From Calditrichota bacterium (lineage in GTDB: Bacteria > Calditrichota > Calditrichia > Calditrichales > J004): a stretch of 64,000 nt of DNA. This document shows, piece after piece, positions 27,029 through 36,625 of the stretch. The translations under genes and the position numbers were made by a program. The DNA lies in NCBI GenBank assembly GCA_024277115.1, contig JAJRVW010000145.1:1-64000 (forward strand), written 5' to 3'. The notes below the pieces were generated by a model, which saw only the letters and a list, made by a program, of their open reading frames with translations, did not search any database and had not been told where the DNA came from. Positions within the stretch are counted from its first letter, which is position 1, and each line of letters begins with the position of its first letter.

Positions 27029-27883
27029 GTGCCAAAGAGAAGTATCTTAATTACAGGGGTTTCCACAGGAATTGGCCTTAGCCTGGCCAAAATATTTGCC
27101 CAAAAGAACTATAATGTTTTTGGCAGTGTCCGCAAACAGGCAGATGCCGATAAAGTTAAAGCGGAGATAGGCCCCAATTTTATACCGCTGATTTTTGATG
27201 TGACAGATCATGAAGCCATAAAAAAGAGTGTAAAGATTGTTGAATAAAAAACGGGAGATAGCGGGCTATCGGGCTTGATTAATAATGCGGGTATTGCCGT
27301 AAGCGGGCCTTTGATGCACCTGCCAATTGACGAATTAAAGCATCAGTTTGATGTAAATATTTTTGGGACTATGGCCGTTACACAAGCCTTTTTACCACTG
27401 CTTGGGGCACAGAAACCTTGTCCTTTCTCTCCAGGGAAAATTCTAAATATAAGTTCTGTTTCCGGCAAGATAGCCTTTCCTTTTATTGGCGCGTATGCTG
27501 CATCCAAACATGCTTTGGAAGCGCTCTCCCACAGTTTACGTCGCGAGTTGGCAATTTATGGCATTGATGTCGTTATTATCGGTCCGGGCTCGGTAGTTAC
27601 CCCCATTTGGGATAAAGACTCTGCACAAAATGTAGCTGAAAACTATTCCCAGACAGATTGGAAATCCATCTTAGTAAAATTCCAAAAAATGATCGTAGAA
27701 CAAGGAAAAAATGGATTGGATGTAAATAAACTGGCAGCCAATATTTTTTCTGTTTTTGAGAAAAAGAGAAATAAATTACGTTATACATTTGTGTCCCATA
27801 TATTTCCGGAATGGATATTACCACGCTATATTCTATCGGAAAAGATGCTTGATCGTTTTACACAGCTACTCTTTCGGCAATAA
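27029..27883 (+). pseudogene. SDR-family oxidoreductase interrupted by an in-frame TAA
   Basis: The gene starts at GTG 27029 with a strong AAAGGAGG site. The N-terminal part has the NAD(P) motif TGVSTGIG. At 27245-27247 the frame meets TAA, yet the same frame continues without shift into KTGDSGLSGLINNAGI, the NNAG motif, and the catalytic YAASK segment (Ser, Tyr, Lys visible). The total would be about 284 residues, normal for classical SDR enzymes. One base change (for example GAA to TAA) explains the break. It may be a real pseudogene, a sequencing error, or a case where a downstream start makes a fragment lacking the cofactor loop. It lies 47 nt upstream of the isomerase gene. Confidence 0.85.
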
Positions 27884-27930
27884 CAATTATAAACGTGCCC
27901 AATTAATTTTACCCTTTCAGGAAAACGACT

Positions 27931-28692
27931 ATGTATAAATATCTGCAAATAAAAAAAACTAAAATATGCACTGTAGTAATTCTCAACCGTAGCAAATCCA
28001 ATCCATTAAACCTTGAAATGTTAGAAGAGCTCCATGATTGTTTTACCAAACTTAAAGATGATGCTTCCGTGCCGGGCGTTATTATCACTGGACAGGAACA
28101 TTTTTTTTCTGTTGGTGTGGACGTAATCGAAGTTTATAATTATAACCGTGAACAAAGTAAAAAATATTGGACGGCCCTTTTTAGCCTGATGGTGAAAATG
28201 GCCAAGTTCCAAAAACCGTTGATAGCCGCTATTTCAGGACATTCCCCTGCCGGCGGATGTGTGTTGGCCATTGCCGCGGATTGGCGTATTATGGCCGATG
28301 GTAACTATACGATCGGCCTAAATGAGGTGCCACTTGGTATAATTGTACCGGAGAATTTTTTCCATATTTATTCTTTTTGGCTCGGTCGTGGAAAAGCTTA
28401 TCAGTATTTGCTGGAGGGAAAATTATTATCTGTCGACATGGCTTTACAGAATGGATTAATCGATGAAAAATGTGCGCTTGAAGAAGTGCTACAAAAAGCA
28501 GAAGATAAAATGAAACAGTATTTAAGAATAATCCCCAATGTTTTCCAAACGAGTAAAATGAATTTCCGTCGGGAATTATTTGCCCAGCTTGATATTAATT
28601 TTGATGATTCTGTAGAAATGTTTCTGGACCAATGGTGGAGTAATAAAACACGGGCAACTATAAAAGGTTTGATTGAAAGCCTGAAAAAATAA
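27931..28692 (+). CDS. Crotonase family, delta3-delta2-enoyl-CoA isomerase-like (ECI1-like)
   Basis: The 253-residue crotonase-fold protein aligns by pattern with mitochondrial ECI1. SGHSPAGGCVLAIAADWRIMADG forms the oxyanion-hole and CoA region, and IGLNEVPLGIIVP carries the Glu that serves as base in ECI1 (NET in human). ECI1 shifts 3-enoyl-CoA double bonds during oxidation of unsaturated fatty acids. It lacks the second Glu typical of hydratases. It lies downstream of the broken SDR gene, possibly in one transcript, and the pair suggests lipid metabolism. Confidence 0.85.
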   Translation: MYKYLQIKKTKICTVVILNRSKSNPLNLEMLEELHDCFTKLKDDASVPGVIITGQEHFFSVGVDVIEVYNYNREQSKKYWTALFSLMVKMAKFQKPLIAAISGHSPAGGCVLAIAADWRIMADGNYTIGLNEVPLGIIVPENFFHIYSFWLGRGKAYQYLLEGKLLSVDMALQNGLIDEKCALEEVLQKAEDKMKQYLRIIPNVFQTSKMNFRRELFAQLDINFDDSVEMFLDQWWSNKTRATIKGLIESLKK

Positions 28693-28766
28693 CGGGATAG
28701 CCAAAACCTCGTTCCTATCTCTGAGTGAAATGCCCCTGAAAGGAAACTGTGTCTCCCTGTAACTAT

Positions 28767-28802
28767 AAAAAAAAGGCCATGCCCAATTTACAGCATGGCC
28801 TT
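28767..28802 (-). terminator. Terminator of the M3 peptidase gene
   Basis: AAGGCCATGC (28773-28782) pairs perfectly with GCATGGCCTT (28793-28802). On the minus strand a T-run follows (A-run at 28767-28774 on plus). The gene it serves ends at 28819. It may also weakly stop plus-strand transcription from the isomerase. Confidence 0.88.
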
Positions 28803-28818
28803 AAAACCTATTTTAAGA

Positions 28819-30912
28819 TTAATTCAATCCACGTCGTTCCAACAAAGGTTCAATGGCCGGCTTATGGCCTCTAAAATTCTCAAACATTTTCATGGCCTCT
28901 TCTGTCCCGCCTTTTGATAAAATATATTTACGATAGGCATTTGCCGTTTCTTTATCAAAAATTCCTTTTTCCTTAAAAGCCGCAAAAGTATCTGCATCCA
29001 ATATTTCAGACCAGATATAGCTGTAATAACCCGCCGAATATCCACCTGTAATATGCCGGAAATAAGTGGACCGATAACGGCTGACAATTTCCGGGATAAG
29101 CCCAAGCTCATCGAAAACTTTTTTCTCAAATTTATTTACATCGCGGTCTTCTTCTTTATCCAGTGTGTGCCAGGCCATATCCAAAAATGCCGCGGCCAAA
29201 TACTCAACCGTTTCAAAACCCTGATTAAATTTTCCTGCCTTTTTAATTTTTTCAATTAACTCGTTGGGCATAACCTCACCGGTTTTGTAATGCTTGGCAT
29301 ACAACTTTAACATTTCAGGTTCCAAAACCCAGTTTTCCAAAACCTGAGAAGGAAATTCTACAAAATCCCGTGGGACGCTTGTCCCGGAGATGGAAGGATA
29401 CGTACAATCGGAAAGCAATCCATGAAGCGCGTGGCCAAACTCGTGAAACAATGTATTGGCCTCATCCAAGCTTAGCAAAGATGGCGTATCGGCAGTGGGT
29501 TTTGTAAAGTTGCCAACGTTGTAGATAATTGGTAAAACCTTTTTACCATCCATCGCGCTTTGCTTACGGAAGGAATTCATCCAGGCGCCGCCCCGTTTGC
29601 TGCTACGGTAAAACCAATCTGAAAGGTAAACGCCAATAATCGTACCATTGGCCCCTTTTACAACATAGGTTTTAACATCAGGATGATATTTGGGAATATC
29701 AGTTCTTTCCTCAAAACTAAGTCTGAACAATTTATTAGCCAGAATAAATGAGCCTTCGATGACATTGTCAATTTTTAAATAAGGCCTTATTTCATCTTCA
29801 TTAAGGTCATATTTTTCTTTGCGGATTTTCTCGGCATAATACCACCAATCCGATGCAGCCAGCTTGTAGTTGCCGCCTTCTTTGTCGATCATTTCCTGCA
29901 TCATTGCACGCTCTTTTTTGGCTACATTTAAAGCAGGCCCCCAAACTTTGTTAAGCAGGTTGTACACATTTTCCGGCGTTTTTGCCATGGTTTCTTCAAG
30001 AACAAAATCGGCATGGGTTTTATAACCTAATAAATGCGCCTTGCGGATACGTAAATTTACAATCTTGTTTAAGATAGCCTTATTGTCATTTTCGTTGTTA
30101 TTGTCGCCCCGATTTGTATAGCCGGCATATAGTTTTGACCTCAGGTCGCGCCGGTCAGAATAAGTTAAAAAGGGAATCCAGCTTGGTTTATGCGGTGTAA
30201 AAAGCCACTTACCCTCATAACCCCGCTCTTTTGCTGCTTCAGCCGCTGCTATACGGACACTCTCTGGCAAACCGGATAAGTCTTTTTCATTATCCAAAAC
30301 CATCTCAAAGGCATTGTCTTCCTTTAAAACATTTTCGCCAAATTGAACGGATAAAACGGAAAGTTCTTCATTAATTTTACGGAATTTATCTTTTGCTTCA
30401 TCATCCAGATTTGCGCCTCCACGGACAAAGCCTTTATAATAATCTTCCAAAAGCTGGTTTTGCTCACCTGTTAAATTCAGGTCGCCACGCTTTTCATAGA
30501 GTGCTTTTACGCGGGCAAAAAGCGCCGGGTTTAAATTAATATCATCATTATGTTTGGATAAAAGCGGACTTATTTTTTTATTGATTTCCTGCATTTTATC
30601 GTTGGTGTTGGCAGAATTTAAATTGCCAAAAACATAGCTGACCGTTGTAAGTAATTGGCCGCTTTTTTCAAGCGATTCAATTGTATTTTTAAAAGTGGGG
30701 GCTTCGTTATTCGCCGTAATTTTATCGATGGCATGCAGTTGGTCTTCCATCCCTTTTTTTATGGCTGGCATGTAATGCTCTTCTTTTATTTGATCAAAAG
30801 GAGCGATGCCAAATGGTGTTTTCCATTCTTCAAAAAATGGATTTTGCGCAGTTAAATTTGAGCTCATAATAAAAACCAGACTTGTTAAAATTAATAAAAA
30901 TAGTTTCGTCAT
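28819..30912 (-). CDS. dcp: M3 family metallopeptidase, peptidyl-dipeptidase Dcp
   Basis: The 697-residue enzyme has a signal peptide (about residues 1-22) and the full M3 fold. The zinc site LFHEFGHALHG lies near residue 489, and PFFEEWKTPFGIAPFDQIKEEHY at the N-terminus and RYRSTYFRHITGGYSAGYYSY at the C-terminus are Dcp hallmarks. It removes C-terminal dipeptides from peptides. The signal places it in the periplasm, as in other FCB relatives. GGGGA lies before the ATG. It follows the Bat operon by 139 nt and ends at a strong terminator. Confidence 0.95.
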   Translation of the reverse strand: MTKLFLLILTSLVFIMSSNLTAQNPFFEEWKTPFGIAPFDQIKEEHYMPAIKKGMEDQLHAIDKITANNEAPTFKNTIESLEKSGQLLTTVSYVFGNLNSANTNDKMQEINKKISPLLSKHNDDINLNPALFARVKALYEKRGDLNLTGEQNQLLEDYYKGFVRGGANLDDEAKDKFRKINEELSVLSVQFGENVLKEDNAFEMVLDNEKDLSGLPESVRIAAAEAAKERGYEGKWLFTPHKPSWIPFLTYSDRRDLRSKLYAGYTNRGDNNNENDNKAILNKIVNLRIRKAHLLGYKTHADFVLEETMAKTPENVYNLLNKVWGPALNVAKKERAMMQEMIDKEGGNYKLAASDWWYYAEKIRKEKYDLNEDEIRPYLKIDNVIEGSFILANKLFRLSFEERTDIPKYHPDVKTYVVKGANGTIIGVYLSDWFYRSSKRGGAWMNSFRKQSAMDGKKVLPIIYNVGNFTKPTADTPSLLSLDEANTLFHEFGHALHGLLSDCTYPSISGTSVPRDFVEFPSQVLENWVLEPEMLKLYAKHYKTGEVMPNELIEKIKKAGKFNQGFETVEYLAAAFLDMAWHTLDKEEDRDVNKFEKKVFDELGLIPEIVSRYRSTYFRHITGGYSAGYYSYIWSEILDADTFAAFKEKGIFDKETANAYRKYILSKGGTEEAMKMFENFRGHKPAIEPLLERRGLN

Positions 30913-31051
30913 TTATAATCCCCTAAATATTAATTATGTGTTTAATGTTTTCAGATTAGGCCATAATATAAGCATATTCTAATCTAAAAAGAGAAGAATT
31001 TATACATTTTTTACAAGTAAAAATGGGTTGGTAAAAGGATATAAAGGAAGA

Positions 31052-31549
31052 TTAAAAGGATCCATTCAGCGGAATGTTCACTTTACCAAGAACAATGAAT
31101 GCATCGCGGTAGCCATAATCTTTTGCAAGATCGCGCATCTCTTCGGCATCATTGCGGTTTAAAAAATCACCTACACGCACCTTATACTGCGGGGCATCAA
31201 AAATCAGGTATACTTTTTGATTTTTTGCGGCAAAAATATCCGTTGCTTCCTGCTCGGTCAGCGAGGCTGTCTCAATACTTTTTGTGGCCACAAGTTGAAC
31301 ACGGAACCCATTGGCCTCTCTATATTTTACATCTTCGGTAGCAAGTTCACTTTGTGTTTCTGTTTTGTTGATAACTGTATTTTTGCTTTCTAATTTTGCG
31401 ATTACAATATCATCGTCATTCAAGGTGTTCGGATCGAATGATTCATCATATTTTGAATACTTATTTTCAACCTTAGGGACAGTGAGTTGCTTAGGAGCTG
31501 TACACGCGCCTATAATCAGAAAGAGTGTAAAGAGAGTAATAAATTTCAT
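31052..31549 (-). CDS. SPOR-domain lipoprotein
   Basis: The signal ends LIIGAC, giving a lipidated Cys16. After a polar linker, residues about 80-160 form a SPOR domain (FRVQLVATKSIETA ... VYLIFDAPQYKVRVGDFLNRNDAEEMRDLAK). SPOR domains bind denuded peptidoglycan at division sites or in turnover zones. AAAGGA lies 6 nt before the ATG, just beyond the stop of the BatE-like gene (9-nt gap), so it is the last gene of the Bat operon. Confidence 0.88.
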   Translation of the reverse strand: MKFITLFTLFLIIGACTAPKQLTVPKVENKYSKYDESFDPNTLNDDDIVIAKLESKNTVINKTETQSELATEDVKYREANGFRVQLVATKSIETASLTEQEATDIFAAKNQKVYLIFDAPQYKVRVGDFLNRNDAEEMRDLAKDYGYRDAFIVLGKVNIPLNGSF

Positions 31550-31558
31550 TTCGGTCCT

Positions 31559-32314
31559 TTAAATAATTTCGAGACTGTTTTGGGTAAGCCAGCCGGTTTT
31601 GCCGTCTTCTAGTTTAATTTCGTACCACCCGGATGTGACACGTTCGATCAGCACTTTGGTGCCCTCATGGATTACAAATAACTCCGTGCCATCCTCTGCC
31701 GGGCCGGAATGTATAGTGACTGTGCTGTTTAATATAATGCCATATTTCTCTGTTTCAAACTTGTAAATCTTATTGCCCCAAATTATGGCCAGAAGCAGGG
31801 TCAAAATTAAAAATGTAGAAAACAATCCTTTAAATTTTGTTTGCCCACGTTTGCGGTAGTGCAAAAATAATGCGGCACAGATTAACATAATCCAGAAAAA
31901 AATTAAAAACAGATAACCAAAACTTTCGATATCCAAAAGGTTTAAAACCGTGCCCCACCAGGAAACAAGAAATAATTTTGGCGTGGGCTCAATTTGATCG
32001 ATCAGGTGAAGCTTGAGCATTTCCAGATTTTTCTCAACATCCTCATCGCCTTTAAGCCATATCAACGAGCGTTCGTAATTCAGCCGGGATTTTGCATAAG
32101 CGCCAGTTTTGTAGTAGGCATTGCCCAGATTAAAATAGAGGTCACCGCTTTCAAAGCCATTTGCAATAATTTGCTCATAAAGCGCAATGGCCTCCTCAAA
32201 CTGGCCGACCCGGTAAAATTGATTGGCCTTTTCGAATTGATCTTTTGGTTGCCCCACTAACGGCAGGCTGATGCAGAGAAGCAGTGTAAATGTAAATAGT
32301 GTTTTTTTCATCAT
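31559..32314 (-). CDS. batE: BatE-like TPR and SH3-domain membrane protein
   Basis: From the ATG at 32314 the protein has 251 residues. It has a signal (about 1-22), TPR repeats (about 25-95, with GQFEEAIALYEQ and GDLYFNLGNAYY), two membrane helices (about 125-145 and 160-180), and a C-terminal SH3-type domain (TIHSGPAEDGTELFVIHEGTKV ... GKTGWL). This is the BatE layout. Its role in the aerotolerance complex is not biochemically defined. It follows BatD directly in the operon. Confidence 0.85.
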   Translation of the reverse strand: MMKKTLFTFTLLLCISLPLVGQPKDQFEKANQFYRVGQFEEAIALYEQIIANGFESGDLYFNLGNAYYKTGAYAKSRLNYERSLIWLKGDEDVEKNLEMLKLHLIDQIEPTPKLFLVSWWGTVLNLLDIESFGYLFLIFFWIMLICAALFLHYRKRGQTKFKGLFSTFLILTLLLAIIWGNKIYKFETEKYGIILNSTVTIHSGPAEDGTELFVIHEGTKVLIERVTSGWYEIKLEDGKTGWLTQNSLEII

Positions 32315-32367
32315 TTTGTTTAAAATTATCTCAACCAACTAAGTATTTATCTATGATCGATTTCGTC

Positions 32368-34218
32368 CTACATATATTTTTCCAGTTTGGTAATAACCGA
32401 TCGGGCTTTCTCAAGTATTAATTTTTTGTCCTCGTCCGAACTTCCCACAGAAGCAAATTGCCTAAAATCGCACTCACTGATTAAATCCGCATATTCTGAG
32501 ATTATTTCTTCCGGTATTTCCTTTTTAGTTAAAGCTTGCTTGACATTCGGGATGCTAAAATCAGTTAATTCAATATTAAGTTTATCCTGTACAAATTTTG
32601 AAAGCGCGGCATTAATAGACCGGTAGAATAAAGCGTCATCTTCATGATTAACATTTTTACTTGCCGCACTTAAAAACTTCGCTGCTAATTTCCCGGCATA
32701 GCGGTTCCTTTTTAGAGCGATATTTCCATCCAATTTTGCACGGCGATCATCCCAAAATAAAAATCCGGTAAAAATGAGTATGGCAAAAATAAATCCACCC
32801 AGTAATTTCATGGATATGTAGCCATCGTCGGAAATTTTATGAAAAGTGGTCTGTTCTTTTATAAAGCGGATATCGCTGCCCAGCAAGATAACTTCTTTTC
32901 TACTGAAGCCGGCCATGGGCGCTGTATTTGTGTTCGTTGCAGTCCCTGTAACATTTAAATTGATTTGCCCGCTGCTCTTTGTAAAATATTTTTTCTTTAT
33001 AGGATCAAAATAACTGAAAGTGATCGGTTTGATTTTAAATGTTCCCGGCACACGGGGAATTAAAAGATATTCCGCACTTTTTGAACCGGTGATCTTTCCA
33101 CTTTTTTTAGAAATATTGGAGCTGAGTTTGGGCGCGTATTGCTCAATATCCGGAGGGATTATTGCTTCCGGCAATTTTACAAGCTTTATATTTCCGGAAC
33201 CGGATAACATAATTTTCAGGGTTGTTGCTTCATTGACCTGGCTTTCCCTTTTATTAATTTTTACATCAAACCGGTAGGAACCCACAGCGCCATCAAAATC
33301 TTTTGGCTGTCCTTTTTGGGGTAAAGGTGAAATATTTAAAATAATTTTTTTTGTGCTTACTTTTTTGCGGACAGATCGTCCCGATGGCTCAAAAAAACTA
33401 TCAAATAAGCTGCGCCGGTTTCTGCGTGACGCCACAATGGCCTCCACATTTACCACCATCGGATCGAGCTCCAATTTGCCCACACGCGTAGGAAAAACCG
33501 CGACTTTTTTTAGTAAGGCCACATTATAATTTACACCGTTTAATATTTGCGACTCGATTACGGGACGTTGCGGCAATTCAAAATCTTCCGTCCAAAAGCC
33601 AGTGTTGGCCGGATTTTTTTCCAACTCGTAAGTGCGTACCTGGGTTTTAAAATAAAGTTTGTACTGGACAATAATTTGCTCACCAAGGAAAGCATTTTTT
33701 TTAGAAACCGTTGCCCGTAGAAAAATATCGCCCGATGGGATTACCGAACTGTTTTGTTTTTTTCCGGTTTGTTTTTTCTGGCTGGCAGGGCTGGCCTTAA
33801 CAACCGTAATAACTATCGGCTCGGATTCCAGGGTTTTATCATCAAGACTAATTGTAGCCCGGCCTATTTTGAACTGGCCTACATCACGTGGTTTCAACAC
33901 AAAAGAAAGGGTTTTAGAAGAAGTCATCGCCCCATTTACATACTGGATATTTGTGGATGTATTGGGCCCGGACAAAACATAAAAATCATTTAAGTTTGGC
34001 AGGTTAACATCGGGCAAGCTTGTTGATTTTCCACTCACTTCAATTGAATATTGAAAACGTTCGTCGCTCGCAATTTTGTTTTTGGAAACAAACGCCTTGA
34101 GGCCAATATTTTGTGCCAACACTAAACTTGGCAATAGCATCATAAAGGCAAATATCAGCGCCAAGCCATGCCAGGCGTTTTTTATACTTATGTTTTGAGT
34201 TTTATAATTTATTATCAT
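32368..34218 (-). CDS. batD: BatD, oxygen-tolerance family membrane protein
   Basis: The 616-residue protein has a signal peptide (cleavage after LVLAQ), tandem beta-sandwich domains to about residue 460, and one membrane helix (about 470-490). A cytoplasmic helical tail follows. Key family features are LSFVLKPRDVGQFKIGRATI and EPIVITVVKA near the N-terminus, and LIPRVPGTFKI near residue 390. It is the core BatD subunit, expected to display beta domains in the periplasm and interact with BatA/BatB. It sits between the BatC-like and BatE-like genes. Confidence 0.9.
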   Translation of the reverse strand: MIINYKTQNISIKNAWHGLALIFAFMMLLPSLVLAQNIGLKAFVSKNKIASDERFQYSIEVSGKSTSLPDVNLPNLNDFYVLSGPNTSTNIQYVNGAMTSSKTLSFVLKPRDVGQFKIGRATISLDDKTLESEPIVITVVKASPASQKKQTGKKQNSSVIPSGDIFLRATVSKKNAFLGEQIIVQYKLYFKTQVRTYELEKNPANTGFWTEDFELPQRPVIESQILNGVNYNVALLKKVAVFPTRVGKLELDPMVVNVEAIVASRRNRRSLFDSFFEPSGRSVRKKVSTKKIILNISPLPQKGQPKDFDGAVGSYRFDVKINKRESQVNEATTLKIMLSGSGNIKLVKLPEAIIPPDIEQYAPKLSSNISKKSGKITGSKSAEYLLIPRVPGTFKIKPITFSYFDPIKKKYFTKSSGQINLNVTGTATNTNTAPMAGFSRKEVILLGSDIRFIKEQTTFHKISDDGYISMKLLGGFIFAILIFTGFLFWDDRRAKLDGNIALKRNRYAGKLAAKFLSAASKNVNHEDDALFYRSINAALSKFVQDKLNIELTDFSIPNVKQALTKKEIPEEIISEYADLISECDFRQFASVGSSDEDKKLILEKARSVITKLEKYM

Positions 34219-34240
34219 TTATTTAAAAGTTTTAGTAATC

Positions 34241-34798
34241 CTACCAGTCTTTGCCCCGCGCCCTGCGTGTTCCCTTAACCGGCGCTTTTTTCTTTTGGGC
34301 TTCTTTCTCGTCGGCCCGCAAGGCATTTAATATACGCTCGGCCTCATCCTTGTTTATTTGTTCTGCTGTTTCTTCGGCCTGCTGCGCTTCTTTTTGTTCT
34401 TGATCTTTGTTTTCTTTGTCCTTTTCATCTTGCCCGGCTTGCTTTTGCTCTTTTTCTTTCTGCTCTTCTTTTCCAGATTGCTCTTTCTCTTCGTCTTTTT
34501 GCTGCTCGTTGTTTTCGCCGTTATCGCCTTGCTCCTGCTCTTCCTGTTTATCTTCCTTTTGTTGATCCTGGCTTTGTTGGTCCTGTTGGTCTTCTTTTTC
34601 CTTATTCATCTCTTCACGAATTTTCTCCAATAGGGCACGTAATTTTTCATCTGAGGGATCAGCTTGCAACGCCGTTTGGATTAATCGTGCGGCTTCGGGT
34701 AAATTACCCTTTATATACAAGTTGGCCGATTTATCAAAGATATTATCATTTGCCCAAAGCAGGGCCGTAATAAATAAAACGAAATATATAATTTTCAA
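34241..34798 (-). CDS. BatC-like second part: short TPR plus Glu/Gln/Lys-rich tail
   Basis: The start is TTG (34798), with GAAGGTG 8 nt upstream and the preceding gene stopping 3 nt away. A signal (about 1-17) is followed by one or two TPR-like helices (NLYIKGNLPEAARLIQTALQADPSD). A tail from about residue 65 to 155 is almost wholly Glu, Gln, Lys and Asp, and the C-terminus is basic. In Bat operons BatC often has TPRs and a low-complexity tail; here the function seems to be split over two genes. The tail likely forms an extended helix or disordered tether. Confidence 0.75.
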   Translation of the reverse strand: MKIIYFVLFITALLWANDNIFDKSANLYIKGNLPEAARLIQTALQADPSDEKLRALLEKIREEMNKEKEDQQDQQSQDQQKEDKQEEQEQGDNGENNEQQKDEEKEQSGKEEQKEKEQKQAGQDEKDKENKDQEQKEAQQAEETAEQINKDEAERILNALRADEKEAQKKKAPVKGTRRARGKDW

Positions 34799-34801
34799 GA
34801 T

Positions 34802-35452
34802 TTACACACCTTCGTCAATATCTACAACATTTTTCAAGCGCTCAGTAAATTTTTTAAAGGCGCCAATAGTCGGATCATTTTCTAATTCACGGTTCATTAA
34901 GTTTAGAGCTTGCCGGAAAAGCCCTTGCGCTGCCAATGCCTCGGCCTCGGCTTTGATTTTCTTTGCATATTCGCTTGGTTTTATATTTTCCTGTTTGTCC
35001 TTACCATCTTGCTTTTTTTTCTCGGATTGTTCTTTTAATTTGGCGCGGGCCAACTCCAGATTATATTTTGCATCGTAATCTGCCGGGTCCAGTTCCAGCG
35101 CTTTTTTATAAGCGTTGATACTATCTGTAAGTTTATTTTTTTTTAAATGAACATTGCCAATATTAAAATGTGCTTTAGAGGCCAGCTTCAGGTCTTTACT
35201 ACCCAGTATTTTCTGGAAACCTTCCAGCGCCTCATCATATTTCTCCATTTTATATAAAGCATCGGCCTCATTAAACAGAATTTGCTCGTTTAACGGGTCG
35301 TCAAGTAAGGCATCTTTATATTTGGCAATGGCCAATTCATATTCAGATTTTGTATAATGGGCGTTCCCCTCGTTTACCTTTTCCCGTAAACCCTGGGCGC
35401 CGGCAATAAGAGGAAGCAGCAGCACAAATATAGTTTTAAAAAGCTTATTCAT
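34802..35452 (-). CDS. batC: BatC-like TPR protein
   Basis: The 216 residues have a signal peptide (cleavage after IAGAQ) and about four TPR units between 25 and 125 (GNAHYTKSEYELAIAKYKDA, DALYKMEKYDEALEGFQK, FNIGNVHLKKNKL, INAYKKALELDPADYDAKY). A Lys/Glu-rich region and a final helical hairpin follow. This matches BatC, a periplasmic scaffold of the Bat system. The next gene (34241) starts 3 nt after its stop, and BatB lies 76 nt upstream. Confidence 0.83.
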   Translation of the reverse strand: MNKLFKTIFVLLLPLIAGAQGLREKVNEGNAHYTKSEYELAIAKYKDALLDDPLNEQILFNEADALYKMEKYDEALEGFQKILGSKDLKLASKAHFNIGNVHLKKNKLTDSINAYKKALELDPADYDAKYNLELARAKLKEQSEKKKQDGKDKQENIKPSEYAKKIKAEAEALAAQGLFRQALNLMNRELENDPTIGAFKKFTERLKNVVDIDEGV

Positions 35453-35528
35453 ATTTAGTTTATATCTTTATATTAATCATAATCCCGCTTGCCACCAGCT
35501 TTTTATTTAAGCAGGGATAAATTGTTAT

Positions 35529-36545
35529 TTAAACAATTTTTTTAATTGTTACAGGCAAAAAAGTTTCAATCAATAAAAATAAAATCGCTAAAGCCAAAAA
35601 GATTTGATAGCGGTTTTCATATTGGGAAAACTGGCGCGAAATCAGTTCCTTTTTTTCCAACTGCCCCACTTCTTTATAAATCTCATCCAACTCTGCTTCG
35701 CCGGAAGTGGAAATATAATATTTACCATTCGTGGCATAGGCAATTTGCTGCAAAGTGGTTGCATCCAGCTTTGTCGTGACCACATTCCCTGACCGGTCTT
35801 TTTTATAACCGGCACGGTTGCCATATTTGTCAAAAATGGGAATGGGCACACCTTGTGGCGATCCCAATCCGATTGTATAAATGATTATGCCCTCTTCAGC
35901 GGCTTCTTCGGCAGCTTTTATGGGCTCACTTTCGTGGTCTTCACCATCCGTGATCAAAATAAGCACCTTATGTTTCCGCTCTTTTTGGTTAAATGCTTTT
36001 TTTGCCGTACGGATCGCATCGCCAATTGCCGTTCCGGGCTGCGGGATTAAGTCTGTATCCATCAGGCTTAGAAAGAGCCGTGCCGCAGAATAATCAAGCG
36101 TTAAGGGTGATTGAACATGCGCCATCCCTGCAAAAGCAACCAACCCGATTCGGTCACCCTGAAGAATGTCAATCAGTTTATTGATTTCGTATTTGGCCTT
36201 TTCCAATCGGTTGGGCGAGATATCCTCCGCCTGCATACTTAAAGAAACATCCAACGCGACTATTATATCCAGGCCTTCCCGCTTTACATCTTCCATGGCC
36301 GTACCGATTTGCGGGCCGGCAAGGGCAATAACCAGGCTTATAAAGGCGAGATGGATCAGAACGGCCTTCCATATCCGCCGACTGTTTTTATAACCGGGCA
36401 TCATCTTTTGTAAAATTTCCAGATGGCCAAACTTTTTCAATAACTTTTCACGGCTGCGAAAAACATAGACGTAAAAACCGGTCAATATAAATACAGCCCA
36501 CAAGCCATATAAAAAATGGGGATTTGCAAATTTTAAAACTTCCAT
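35529..36545 (-). CDS. batB: BatB, VWA-domain membrane protein
   Basis: The 338-residue protein has two N-terminal membrane helices (about 10-27 and 55-75), a VWA domain (about 88-290) and a C-terminal helix (about 310-330). The MIDAS motif DVSLSM near residue 98 is intact, and later metal-site residues are in QPGTAIGDA and ITDGEDHE. BatA and BatB are expected to interact with MoxR and BatD in the inner membrane. The ATG at 36545 is preferred over a TTG two codons upstream. Confidence 0.92.
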   Translation of the reverse strand: MEVLKFANPHFLYGLWAVFILTGFYVYVFRSREKLLKKFGHLEILQKMMPGYKNSRRIWKAVLIHLAFISLVIALAGPQIGTAMEDVKREGLDIIVALDVSLSMQAEDISPNRLEKAKYEINKLIDILQGDRIGLVAFAGMAHVQSPLTLDYSAARLFLSLMDTDLIPQPGTAIGDAIRTAKKAFNQKERKHKVLILITDGEDHESEPIKAAEEAAEEGIIIYTIGLGSPQGVPIPIFDKYGNRAGYKKDRSGNVVTTKLDATTLQQIAYATNGKYYISTSGEAELDEIYKEVGQLEKKELISRQFSQYENRYQIFLALAILFLLIETFLPVTIKKIV

Positions 36546-36625
36546 AATCAATCAAATCATTTTAATAAAAATAAATACGGAAGGACAAAATAGTCCTCTT
36601 TCTTTTTTCACCTGGCTATGTTTTA

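Noticed and set aside
27245..27247. Recoding of the SDR stop codon (selenocysteine or pyrrolysine)
   Set aside because: The codon is TAA, not TGA or TAG, and no recoding structure is seen; a nonsense change or sequence error is simpler.
34358..34633. Plus-strand open frame very rich in Leu and Phe
   Set aside because: It is the antisense of the Glu/Gln/Lys repeat codons of the BatC-like gene and has no ribosome site or family match.
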